A DNA stretch of 28,579 nt from Clostridiales bacterium (lineage in GTDB: Bacteria > Bacillota > Clostridia > Lachnospirales > Cellulosilyticaceae), in the NCBI GenBank assembly GCA_019418225.1, contig DYCF01000051.1, positions 1 to 28,579 on the forward strand, in the 5' to 3' direction. Of this stretch, positions 21,945 through 28,579 are shown piece by piece. A program made the translations under genes and the position numbers. The stretch's first letter is position 1; every line of letters begins with the position of its first letter. The notes beneath the pieces are model-generated. The model worked only from the letters and a program-made list of their open reading frames with translations. It had not been told where the DNA came from and made no database searches.

Positions 21945-23105
21945 ATGACAACATTATTATTAATTATCATTTATATTGCATTTATTAGCTTAGGGCTTCC
22001 GGATGCGATATTAGGTTCAGCATGGCCAACAATGTATGAAGGTTTCCATGTTCCGATATCCTATGTAGGAATGATTAGTATGCTTATTGCAGGAGGTACA
22101 ATCATATCAAGCCTTTTTAGCGATAAATTAATGCGTAAATTAGGAACAGGCAAGGTGACTGCAATTAGTGTAGCTATGACAGCAGTGGCACTTATGGGCT
22201 TTTCATTTTCTAATTCTTTTTGGGAATTATGTTTTTGGGCAATTCCTTATGGATTAGGGGCAGGAAGTGTAGATGCAGCCCTTAATAATTTTGTGGCTAT
22301 AAATTATAAGTCACGTCATATGAGCTGGCTCCATTGCTTCTGGGGCATAGGCGCAACGGCTGGCCCTTATATTATGGGCTTATGTTTAACAAACAATTTA
22401 AAATGGAATGTTGGCTATAAAGCCATCGGTATTTTGCAAGTTGTATTAGTTATTGTGCTTATCCTATCACTTCCTCTTTGGAAAATAAAGAAAGAAGGCG
22501 GTATGGCAGAAAGTGAAGTGAAAAGTTTAAGCTTCAAAGAAACCATAAAATTGCCAGGTGCAAAAAATATGTTTATAGCGTTCTTTGCTTACTGCTCTTT
22601 AGAAGCAACAGCAGGTTTATGGGCTAGTAGTTATATGGTACTTCAAAAAGGCATTAGTGCTGAAACCGCAGCAAAATGGGCAGCCTTATTTTATTTAGGT
22701 ATTACAGTAGGTCGGTTTATCAGCGGCTTTATTACAGATAAAATTGGAAATAAAAATATGGTGAGAATAGGACAGGGCATTGCCGCAGTAGGGATACTTA
22801 TTATGATTATGCCACTAGGAAATACATGGTCATTAATAGGCCTTATGATGATAGGATTGGGATGTGCGCCTATTTATCCAAGTCTCTTGCATGAAACCCC
22901 TAGAAACTTTGGGGAAGATAAATCACAAGCTATTATGGGAATGCAAATGGCATCTGCCTATGTAGGTACAACATTTATGCCACCACTTTTTGGTGTCATT
23001 ACACAAAACTTAAGTATTAGCTGGTATCCATGGTACCTATTAATCTTTGTGCTGATTATGCTTTGTATGGTAGAAGGTGTTAATGCATTACATAGGAAAA
23101 AATAA
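21945..23105 (+). CDS. MFS permease, FucP/FHS-like
   Basis: This encodes a 386-residue membrane protein with about twelve hydrophobic segments in two halves and a central hydrophilic linker (about residues 180-205, WKIKKEGGMAESEVKS). The start contains SLGLPDAILGSAWPTMYEGF, and TM4-5 contains HCFWGIGATAGPYIMG. Both are typical of the fucose/sugar permease-like MFS group. RFISGFITDKIGNKNMVRIG is the second-half loop 8-9 motif. The substrate is not known; a sugar or related polyol is a guess by family. AGAGGAGAAAA before ATG 21945 is the ribosome site. It is flanked on both sides by repeats (I and J), so it appears monocistronic. Confidence 0.9.
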   Translation: MTTLLLIIIYIAFISLGLPDAILGSAWPTMYEGFHVPISYVGMISMLIAGGTIISSLFSDKLMRKLGTGKVTAISVAMTAVALMGFSFSNSFWELCFWAIPYGLGAGSVDAALNNFVAINYKSRHMSWLHCFWGIGATAGPYIMGLCLTNNLKWNVGYKAIGILQVVLVIVLILSLPLWKIKKEGGMAESEVKSLSFKETIKLPGAKNMFIAFFAYCSLEATAGLWASSYMVLQKGISAETAAKWAALFYLGITVGRFISGFITDKIGNKNMVRIGQGIAAVGILIMIMPLGNTWSLIGLMMIGLGCAPIYPSLLHETPRNFGEDKSQAIMGMQMASAYVGTTFMPPLFGVITQNLSISWYPWYLLIFVLIMLCMVEGVNALHRKK

Positions 23106-23115
23106 AAATTTGTTT

Positions 23116-23230
23116 TATAGAGAAACCAACTAAAAACTTGAAATATACATGTAGGTAAATAGGTTTCTCTCAATGATTTCACATGACTAAAAATCATGAA
23201 TAACTAAAACTTACAAATGTGAAATCTATA
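23116..23230 (+). repeat. MITE-like repeat, copy J (cleanest full copy)
   Basis: The copy is 115 bp, TATAGAGAAACC to AAATCTATA. Hairpin I is GAGAAACC/GGTTTCTC and hairpin II is GATTTCACAT/ATGTGAAATC, with a nested CATGA/TCATG pair. It starts 10 nt after the MFS stop codon, where it could form the mRNA 3' end. Confidence 0.92.
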
Positions 23231-23323
23231 TTAGTTATTAAGGAGTTTTTATAAGTATTTTATATTTATAGTTTAAAGTGTAAATTATAAGATATAAAAT
23301 ATAATAGCTGAAAGGTAAACAAA

Positions 23324-24121
23324 ATGAGATTACAAAACAAAGTAGCAATAGTCACAGCATCAACAAGAGGTATAGGCCTTGCCTGTGCAGAGCGCTTAGC
23401 AAGAGAAGGCGCTACTGTATATATGGGTGCACGTAACCTAGAACGTGCAAGAGAAATTGCAGAAGCACTTAATCAAGAAGGCTGCAATGTAAAGGTTGTT
23501 TATAATGATGCAACGGTGAAAGAAAGTTATAAGTCAATGATTGAAGAAGTTGCAAAAGAGGAAGGCAAAATTGATATCTTAGTAAATAACTATGGTGGTT
23601 CTGATCCAAAGATAGACTTGGATATTAAAAATACGGATTATGAAGCCTTCATTCATACGATTGATATGAATTTAGCAAGTGTATTTTTAACAGCACAAGC
23701 AGCTATTCCACATATGGCAGCTCATGGTGGTGGTAGCATTATTAATATTTCTTCTATTGGGGGCATTCGTCCAGATATTTCTCAAATTGGTTATGGCACA
23801 AGTAAGGCTGCTATTAATTACTTAACGAAGCTTATTGCTACACAATGTGCAAGGGATAATATTCGCTGTAATGCGGTGCTGCCAGGAATGACAGCTACAG
23901 ATGCCGTAAATAACAACTTATCAGATGGATTTAAAGAGTTCTTCTTGAAACATACACCTATTAAACGTATGGGACTTCCAGAAGAAATTGCAGGAACAGT
24001 ATTATACTTTGCAAGTGATGATTCAGCTTATACAACAGGTCAAATCGTAGATGTATCAGGCGGATTTGGAATGCCAACACCTGTATATGGGGATATGATA
24101 GAACTTAAAAATAGAAGATAA
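23324..24121 (+). CDS. Short-chain dehydrogenase/reductase (SDR), FabG-like
   Basis: This encodes a 265-residue classical SDR, an NAD(P)-dependent oxidoreductase with Rossmann fold. The cofactor motif is TASTRGIG (residues 11-18). NNYGG follows strand 4. The catalytic residues are S144 (NISSIGG), Y157 and K161 (YGTSK). The C-terminus has DVSGGFGMPTPVYG. R37 in MGARN after strand 2 leans towards NADP(H). It resembles 3-oxoacyl-ACP reductases, but there are no fatty-acid genes around it, so the substrate is open. The ribosome site is modest (GAAAGGTAAACAAA). It is probably co-transcribed with the 78-residue gene 17 nt downstream. Confidence 0.92.
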   Translation: MRLQNKVAIVTASTRGIGLACAERLAREGATVYMGARNLERAREIAEALNQEGCNVKVVYNDATVKESYKSMIEEVAKEEGKIDILVNNYGGSDPKIDLDIKNTDYEAFIHTIDMNLASVFLTAQAAIPHMAAHGGGSIINISSIGGIRPDISQIGYGTSKAAINYLTKLIATQCARDNIRCNAVLPGMTATDAVNNNLSDGFKEFFLKHTPIKRMGLPEEIAGTVLYFASDDSAYTTGQIVDVSGGFGMPTPVYGDMIELKNRR

Positions 24122-24138
24122 AATAAGAGGTAAAACAA

Positions 24139-24375
24139 ATGAGCAGATTTTTAATTAAAAATACAACAAGAGAGCAAAGAGAACAAATCGTAAAAGATGC
24201 ACTTGGTTACAGTGAAATTGGCTGTGAAGATGGTGGTAGATTTGGATATGATTTTTATGAACCATATATTAATGGGGAAAAAGAAATTTCAGAGCTTACA
24301 CAAGAGTTTACAGCATCTTATGTAAGAGGTGGCAATAATAATCGTCATAGCAGTGGATGCAGTTATTCAAGATAA
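24139..24375 (+). CDS. Small conserved-looking protein of unknown function
   Basis: This encodes 78 residues, MSRFLIKNTTREQREQIVKD at the start, then GCEDGGRFGYDFYEPYINGEKEISEL and a Ser/Asn/Gly-rich tail, RGGNNNRHSSGCSYSR. There are two cysteines (C34 and C74), no membrane segment and no signal peptide. The domain is not recognised with certainty; comparable short proteins with this N-terminus are believed to occur in Lachnospiraceae. AGAGGT at 24127-24132 is 6 nt from the ATG. It lies 17 nt behind the SDR gene on the same strand, so the two are probably co-expressed. Confidence 0.72.
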   Translation: MSRFLIKNTTREQREQIVKDALGYSEIGCEDGGRFGYDFYEPYINGEKEISELTQEFTASYVRGGNNNRHSSGCSYSR

Positions 24376-24433
24376 AATAGCCGAGTAAAAAGGTTTAAAG
24401 GTGTAAACACTAAAAGTAAAAAAGGAGTTTACG

Positions 24434-25321
24434 ATGAAAGTAAAGACGTTTTTACCTTTAGTAATTATAGTATCTGCATTGACCGTAGGCTGTAATGGCA
24501 GCACGAATAACAATGCAGCAAATAACAGCATAACGAATAACAATGCCGCTACCAATACAGTAACAGGGACAAATGCGACATCGGATGAAAATGCAGCACC
24601 AGATACACGCTATGCAACAAGTACAGTTTTAGCACTAAACTGGCAACAGCAGTCAGGAGAGTTTGATGCATTATGCTATCAGGCCTATAATTCAGCAACG
24701 AGAAGCTTGGAAGAACTTGCAGCACAGGAGCATACTAAACCACAAGCCGTTGTGCTAGACATAGATGAAACTGTATTAGATAACTCAATTTCTACAGGTG
24801 AAGATATAAAAGCCAATAGAAGTTATACACAAGAGAACTTTAATGAATGGGTTAATAGAGGTGATGCAGGATTAGTAAGCGGTGCAGATAGATTCTTGAA
24901 TAAGGCAAAAGAACTAGGCGTAGAAGTTTTTTATGTAACCAATAGGGTTCCTGAAAACTTACAGGCGACTATCACCAATATGAATAGATTTGGCTTACCC
25001 AATGCAGATGCCGAGCATTTATTATTAAAGCAAGATACAAGCTCAAAGCAAGCACGTTGGAATCAGGTAGCACAAAAGTATGATATTATCATGTATTGTG
25101 GAGACAATCTAAATGATTTTAATGGGGCTTTTTATAAAAAGACCAATAAAGAACGTAAAGCATTAGTAGCAGAAATGGCTGATGAATTTGGCTATAAATA
25201 TATTGTTTTACCAAATGCTTTATATGGTGACTGGGAAGGGGCTATGTATGACTATGACTATAGCAAAACAGACCCGGAAAAGTATGAAGTTAGAAATGGG
25301 CTAGTTAATCAATTACCATAA
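24434..25321 (+). CDS. Acid phosphatase / 5'-nucleotidase lipoprotein, e(P4) family (HAD fold)
   Basis: This encodes a 295-residue surface lipoprotein. The signal peptide ends at lipobox LTVGC with Cys20 lipidated. An Asn/Thr-rich low-complexity linker follows (about residues 21-57), in which TNNNAA recurs. The HAD-type catalytic domain has nucleophile motif VLDIDETVLDNS (D109 and D111), FYVTNR as motif II (Thr), and GDNLNDF with D224 and D228 as the metal motif. These enzymes release phosphate from nucleoside monophosphates or pyridine nucleotides outside the cell, letting the nucleoside be taken up. AAAAAGGAG precedes ATG 24434. A terminator at 25329 ends it. A purine permease is the next gene, a plausible functional pairing. 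Confidence 0.92.
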   Translation: MKVKTFLPLVIIVSALTVGCNGSTNNNAANNSITNNNAATNTVTGTNATSDENAAPDTRYATSTVLALNWQQQSGEFDALCYQAYNSATRSLEELAAQEHTKPQAVVLDIDETVLDNSISTGEDIKANRSYTQENFNEWVNRGDAGLVSGADRFLNKAKELGVEVFYVTNRVPENLQATITNMNRFGLPNADAEHLLLKQDTSSKQARWNQVAQKYDIIMYCGDNLNDFNGAFYKKTNKERKALVAEMADEFGYKYIVLPNALYGDWEGAMYDYDYSKTDPEKYEVRNGLVNQLP

Positions 25322-25328
25322 ATTAAAA

Positions 25329-25376
25329 ATATGAGGATGTTGCGAGATTTATTTCGTGACATCCTCATATTTTTGA
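25329..25376 (+). terminator. Terminator of the acid phosphatase gene
   Basis: ATATGAGGATGT (from 25329) pairs with ACATCCTCATAT (to 25370) over 12 bp, with a further short inner stem, followed by TTTTTG. Confidence 0.93.
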
Positions 25377-25481
25377 GTTATATAAAATCAAGAAGTTAGT
25401 TTATTAGATAGGGTGGTAAAAAATAGATGTAGACAAAGTTATGGATATGTTATATGATGGTTAACATAAAATTAAACGGAC

Positions 25482-25548
25482 ATCGTATAAAGTTGATAAT
25501 AAGGTTCAACAGTTTCTACCAAATCACCCTAAATGATTTGACTACGAT
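25482..25548 (+). ncRNA. Purine riboswitch aptamer, guanine class
   Basis: P1 is ATCGTA (25482-25487) with TACGAT (25543-25548). P2 is GTTGA with TCAAC, enclosing TAATAAGGT. The junction J2/3 holds the invariant TTTCTACC. P3 is AAATCA with TGATTT around the loop CCCTAAA, whose CC can kiss the GG of loop 2. The J3/1 strand is GACT: C at the ligand-specifying position (74 in xpt numbering) indicates guanine/hypoxanthine rather than adenine. It lies upstream of a purine permease, as expected. Confidence 0.92.
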
Positions 25549-25623
25549 ATGATTACAAATAAATAAAATCCATATCTAAAGAGACTCATTATACGGTCAT
25601 GTTAACAACATGGAGGCGTAATG
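25549..25623 (+). promoter_or_regulatory. Probable expression platform of the purine riboswitch
   Basis: There is no T-run terminator, so translational control is suggested. GATATG (25546-25551), which overlaps the P1 3' strand, can pair with CATATC (25571-25576). CATTA-TA-CG (25587-25595) can pair with CGTAATG (25617-25623), covering the start codon region with GGAGG (25612-25616) held between it and the small hairpin CATGTT/AACATG (25598-25612). The folds are by eye. Confidence 0.45.
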
Positions 25624-26925
25624 ATGAATGTAATTAAAAATTATTTTGAATTTGACAAAAAGGGAACTAGCTTTAAGACGGAAATTATAGGAGCTATTAC
25701 TACTTTCTTAACTATGGCGTATTGCCTATTTTTAATCCCAAATGTATTATCTGAAGCAGGTATGCCAGCAGGAAGTGTTTTCGTGGCAACTGCACTTGCA
25801 GCAGCTATTGGATCATTTATAATGGGGGCTTTTGCAAAATTTCCATTAGCTTTAGCACCGGGAATTGGTGTCAATGCATTTTTTACTTATAGTGTATGTC
25901 TTGGTTTAAATGTACCATGGGAAACAGCACTTGCAGGTGTTTTAGTATCAGGACTTATTTTTATTATTATTTCAGTGACAGGGTTACGTGCTCTTATTAT
26001 TAAAGCAATACCACAAGATCTCAAGTTTGCTGTATCAGCAGGGATTGGTTTATTTATTGCCTTTATTGGTCTAAAAAATGCTGGCATTGTAGTTGCAAAT
26101 CCCTCAACAATTGTATCATTAGGGAACCTTACAGACCCAGCTGTGTTATTAGCTATATTTGGCGTATTAGTCATTGCAGTTTTATTAGTTAGAAATGTTA
26201 AAATAGGTATTTTCTTAGGCATTGTTATAACGACTATTGTGGGCATGCTTTTTGGTATTATTGATTTACCTACAGCAGTTGTATCTATACCACCTTCTAT
26301 TGCACCAACTTTTGGCGTAGCATTCTCACATATTAAGGACGTCTTTACACCAGAGATGTTAGTCGTTGTATTTACATTTTTATTTATGGACTTCTTTGAT
26401 ACAGCAGGAACATTAGTGGCAGTAGGAACTAAGGTAGGCTTAGTCAAAGAAGATGGTTCGGTGGAAAATGGTTCAAAAGCATTACTTGCAGACTCTGTAG
26501 CAACTTGTATTGGGGCAGCATTAGGAACAACAAATACAACTTCTTATTTAGAGTCATTATCAGGAATTTCTGTAGGTGCAAAAACAGGATTTTCAAGCAT
26601 TATTGTAGCTGGATTATTCATTGTATCTTTAGCATTTTCACCATTATTAACAGTCATTACTTCAGCAGTAACAGCACCTGCGCTTATTATAGTGGGGTCT
26701 ATGATGTGTAGTGCGTTAAAAGAAATTGCATGGGATAAAAGTGAGATTTCTATAGCAGCCTTTTTAACAATTATTTTAATGCCACTCACATATAGCATTG
26801 GTGAAGGGATTGCCTGTGGATTTTTAACTTATGTTGTACTTATGGTGTTCAAAGGAGAATATAAGAAAGTACATCCAGTAATGTATGGGTTAGCAGCATT
26901 GTTTGTAGTATATTTTGTATTATAA
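25624..26925 (+). CDS. Purine permease, NCS2 family (PbuG/AzgA-like guanine/hypoxanthine transporter)
   Basis: This encodes a 433-residue membrane protein with about thirteen or fourteen hydrophobic segments. Family hallmarks are FEFDKKGTSFKTEIIGAITTF at the N-terminus, TMAYCLFLIPNVLSEAGM, the conserved ALAPGIGVNAFFTYSVC stretch, and FLFMDFFDTAGTLVAVG in the second half, followed by DSVATCIGAALGTTNTTSYLES. These residues mark the AzgA-like branch that imports guanine, hypoxanthine or adenine with protons. ATG codons occur at 25621 and 25624; GGAGG at 25612-25616 suits 25624 better. The guanine-type riboswitch upstream implies expression falls when purine is plentiful. A perfect terminator follows at 26945. 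Confidence 0.94.
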   Translation: MNVIKNYFEFDKKGTSFKTEIIGAITTFLTMAYCLFLIPNVLSEAGMPAGSVFVATALAAAIGSFIMGAFAKFPLALAPGIGVNAFFTYSVCLGLNVPWETALAGVLVSGLIFIIISVTGLRALIIKAIPQDLKFAVSAGIGLFIAFIGLKNAGIVVANPSTIVSLGNLTDPAVLLAIFGVLVIAVLLVRNVKIGIFLGIVITTIVGMLFGIIDLPTAVVSIPPSIAPTFGVAFSHIKDVFTPEMLVVVFTFLFMDFFDTAGTLVAVGTKVGLVKEDGSVENGSKALLADSVATCIGAALGTTNTTSYLESLSGISVGAKTGFSSIIVAGLFIVSLAFSPLLTVITSAVTAPALIIVGSMMCSALKEIAWDKSEISIAAFLTIILMPLTYSIGEGIACGFLTYVVLMVFKGEYKKVHPVMYGLAALFVVYFVL

Positions 26926-26944
26926 AATTTAAAAGAGAAAACTT

Positions 26945-26998
26945 AACGTAAAAAGAGACTGAATGCATTTTGCAGCAGTCTCTTTTTACGTTTCTTGT
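26945..26998 (+). terminator. Terminator of the purine permease gene
   Basis: AACGTAAAAAGAGACTG (26945-26961) pairs perfectly over 17 bp with CAGTCTCTTTTTACGTT (26976-26992). The T-rich arm sits inside the stem, and a short T-containing tail follows. Confidence 0.9.
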
Positions 26999-27056
26999 AA
27001 GCCTTAAGTAAAGTTGGCTTATTTTGTTATGATAATAAAAATAAAATTTAGAATCA

Positions 27057-27085
27057 TTGATACAATAATTTGAAAGTGTTATGCT
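27057..27085 (+). promoter_or_regulatory. Sigma-A promoter of the MATE gene
   Basis: TTGATA (27057-27062), 17 nt, TATGCT (27080-27085). It lies 25 nt upstream of the first ATG. Confidence 0.72.
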
Positions 27086-27110
27086 AATAGAGATTACTAT
27101 ATGAAGGAAG

Positions 27111-28511
27111 ATGGGAAATAGGATGAAAAATGAACAAATCAAAAGTTATGAGATGGATATGTGTAATGGCCCCATTTTAAAAAAGATGCTACTCTTTGCC
27201 ATTCCACTGATGTGTTCAAGTGTACTGCAGCTTTTATTTAATGCTGCAGATATTGTAGTTGTGGGAAGATTTGCAGGAGATAACTCCTTAGCAGCAGTAG
27301 GGTCCAATACGGCACTAATTAGTCTTTTAACTAATCTTTTTATAGGTTTATCAATAGGGGCGAATGTTCTCGCTGCACGTTACTATGGCGCGAAACAGGA
27401 GAAAGCGTTAAGTGAAACTGTCCATACCTCTATGTTACTGAGTGTGTACAGTGGAATAATTTTAACAGTTATAGGATTAATTGGGGCTAAACGTATCTTA
27501 ATCTGGATGCAGACGCCAGAAGAAGTATTAGATTTAGCGGCATTATATCTTAGAATTTATTTTATTGGTATGACAGCTACAATGATTTATAATTTTGGAA
27601 GTGCTGTATTAAGAGCAATAGGGGATACCAAAAGGCCATTGTATTATTTGTTTGTGGCAGGCATTATTAATGTGATATTAAATTTAATCTTTGTTATTGT
27701 GATGAAGTTAGATGTAGCAGGAGTAGCTTTAGCAACAGTTATTTCACAGTGTATTTCAGCTTTTTTAGTTGTAAGATGCTTAATGCGAGAACAAGGCGGC
27801 ATGAAACTGATTTTGAAGAACCTTCATATACATAAAGATAAATTTGCAAGTATACTTAAGATAGGGCTTCCAGCAGGTTTTCAAGGCATAGTATTTTCTT
27901 TGTCAAATGTAGTGATTCAGTCTTCTGTTAATTTATTTGGTGCCACTGTAATGGCAGGAAATTCAGCAGCAGCTAATATTGAGGGCTTTGTATACTTTGC
28001 AATGAATGCTTTTTATCAGGCTACCATTTCTTTCACAAGTCAGAATATGGGGGCTAAGAATTATGAGCGTATTAATAAGATTGTTCTAGTAGGCGAAATG
28101 TGTGTAACAGTTACAGGCATTGTATTAGGAAATCTAATGGTACTAGGAGGAGAAAGTTTATTAGGCTTTTATTCGTCTAGTCCTGAAGTTATTGAAGCAG
28201 GAATGCATAGATTACGTGTGATTTCTGCAACTTATGCCTTATGTGGCATGATGGATGTCATGGTAGGGGCTTTAAGAGGGATTGGTTATTCAGTCATGCC
28301 AATGATAGTCTCTTTGATAGGGGCGTGTGGGCTAAGATTATTATGGTTAGCTACTATTTTCCAAGTAGATCGTTTCCATAATGTATTTATAATTTATTTA
28401 TCATATCCTATTACGTGGCTTATTACATTGAGCGTTCATATCATATGCTTTATATGGGCGAGAAGAAAAATAACCAAACAGCAGTTTTGTATAAAAAGGG
28501 TAGTAGCATAA
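27111..28511 (+). CDS. MATE family efflux transporter
   Basis: This encodes a 466-residue membrane protein with twelve hydrophobic segments in two related halves, the normal size for MATE exporters. The first half has PLMCSSVLQLLFNAADIVVVGRFAGDNSLAAVGSN, the second GLPAGFQGIVFSLSNVVIQSS with GNSAAANIEGF. MATE proteins expel cationic drugs or metabolites in exchange for sodium ions or protons. Two in-frame starts compete: ATG 27111 (AAGGA only 2 nt before) and ATG 27123 (AAGGA 14 nt before); neither spacing is ideal. The gene has its own promoter, and its stop codon lies inside the terminator hairpin. No regulator gene adjoins it, so its inducer is unknown. Confidence 0.93.
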   Translation: MGNRMKNEQIKSYEMDMCNGPILKKMLLFAIPLMCSSVLQLLFNAADIVVVGRFAGDNSLAAVGSNTALISLLTNLFIGLSIGANVLAARYYGAKQEKALSETVHTSMLLSVYSGIILTVIGLIGAKRILIWMQTPEEVLDLAALYLRIYFIGMTATMIYNFGSAVLRAIGDTKRPLYYLFVAGIINVILNLIFVIVMKLDVAGVALATVISQCISAFLVVRCLMREQGGMKLILKNLHIHKDKFASILKIGLPAGFQGIVFSLSNVVIQSSVNLFGATVMAGNSAAANIEGFVYFAMNAFYQATISFTSQNMGAKNYERINKIVLVGEMCVTVTGIVLGNLMVLGGESLLGFYSSSPEVIEAGMHRLRVISATYALCGMMDVMVGALRGIGYSVMPMIVSLIGACGLRLLWLATIFQVDRFHNVFIIYLSYPITWLITLSVHIICFIWARRKITKQQFCIKRVVA

Positions 28512-28531
28512 AATGCTAGCTACCTTTTTAT
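28493..28531 (+). terminator. Terminator of the MATE gene
   Basis: AAAAAGG-GTAG-TAGCAT pairs with ATGCTA-GCTACCTTTTT with one or two bulges, and the stop codon sits in the loop side. The group II intron end starts two bases after it, the usual insertion site for class IIC introns. Confidence 0.85.
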
Positions 28532-28532
28532 G

Positions 28533-28579
28533 GTGTGCCCAGCATGGGCGTAGTCTAACGGGTGAAAGTCCCGAGTGTG
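28533..28579 (+). mobile_element. 5' end of a group II intron, probably class IIC (truncated by the window edge)
   Basis: GTGTGCCCAGCATGGGCG begins at 28533. GTGYG is the group II intron 5' splice-site consensus, and GCCC(A/G)GCATGGG(C/T) followed by a GTGAAAGTCCCGAGTGTG-like block is the start of ribozyme domain I as seen in class IIC introns such as that of Oceanobacillus. Position right behind a terminator hairpin fits IIC targeting. The rest of the ribozyme and any reverse transcriptase/maturase gene lie outside the window. Confidence 0.82.

Noticed and set aside
24480..24600. Asn-codon repeats in the acid phosphatase gene as an inserted element
   Set aside because: The frame stays open and the stretch fits the flexible linker that commonly follows a lipobox in surface lipoproteins.
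25887..26447. 186-codon open frame on the minus strand inside the purine permease gene
   Set aside because: It is a shadow of the hydrophobic coding frame, with low-complexity composition and no ribosome site.

Overview
The window comes from a low-GC, spore-forming, motile member of the Clostridia, probably a Lachnospiraceae or Cellulosilyticum-like anaerobe. The support is AT-rich DNA with strong AGGAGG ribosome binding sites, two alpha/beta-type small acid-soluble spore proteins behind SigG-type promoters, a class III (Firmicutes-type) fructose-1,6-bisphosphatase, a chemoreceptor behind a SigD-type promoter, and a CIRCE-controlled Hsp20. A bile-salt-hydrolase-type enzyme would fit an animal gut, but that is weak evidence of habitat.

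Layout. 1-3440: the end of a repeat element, yaaA, a cold-shock gene with a structured leader, a decayed ABC exporter and a SnoaL-like protein. 3536-7207: a YitT/YczE-like membrane protein, then a four-gene redox operon (flavin reductase, MerR regulator, aldo/keto reductase, tandem-CMD protein) behind a promoter with the overlong 19-bp spacer and dyad typical of MerR activation. 7400-9679: a choloylglycine-hydrolase-family enzyme, a second cold-shock unit that copies the first from promoter to terminator, and hsp20. 9773-13281: a SigD-type promoter driving a chemoreceptor and an orphan sugar-binding lipoprotein, a probable chemotaxis sensing pair. 13404-15290: fbp.

15335-18048 is a sporulation block: two SASP genes and two near-identical 27-codon peptide genes, each preceded by a SigG-like promoter with a 17-nt spacer. 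The peptide genes have long structured 3' regions and flank a second aldo/keto reductase. 18172-21406: a MarR regulator with a palindromic operator, a flavodoxin-like protein, an AraC regulator, and an SH3-SH3-YkuD L,D-transpeptidase without a signal peptide. 21945-25321: an MFS permease, an SDR dehydrogenase, a small unknown protein and a class-B-type acid phosphatase lipoprotein. 25482-26925: a guanine-type purine riboswitch and a PbuG/AzgA-like purine permease. 27057-28531: a MATE exporter and its terminator. The window ends in the first 47 nt of what looks like a group II (probably IIC) intron inserted just past that terminator.

A roughly 115-bp two-hairpin repeat with TATAGA/TCTATA ends occurs about eleven times. 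Ten copies, all in one orientation, lie between 16187 and 23230, and one partial inverted copy lies at the left edge. They are MITE-like. One supplies the stop codon of the marR gene, and others touch the 5' end of the L,D-transpeptidase gene. The least explained features are this repeat family and the duplicated forespore-type peptide genes.
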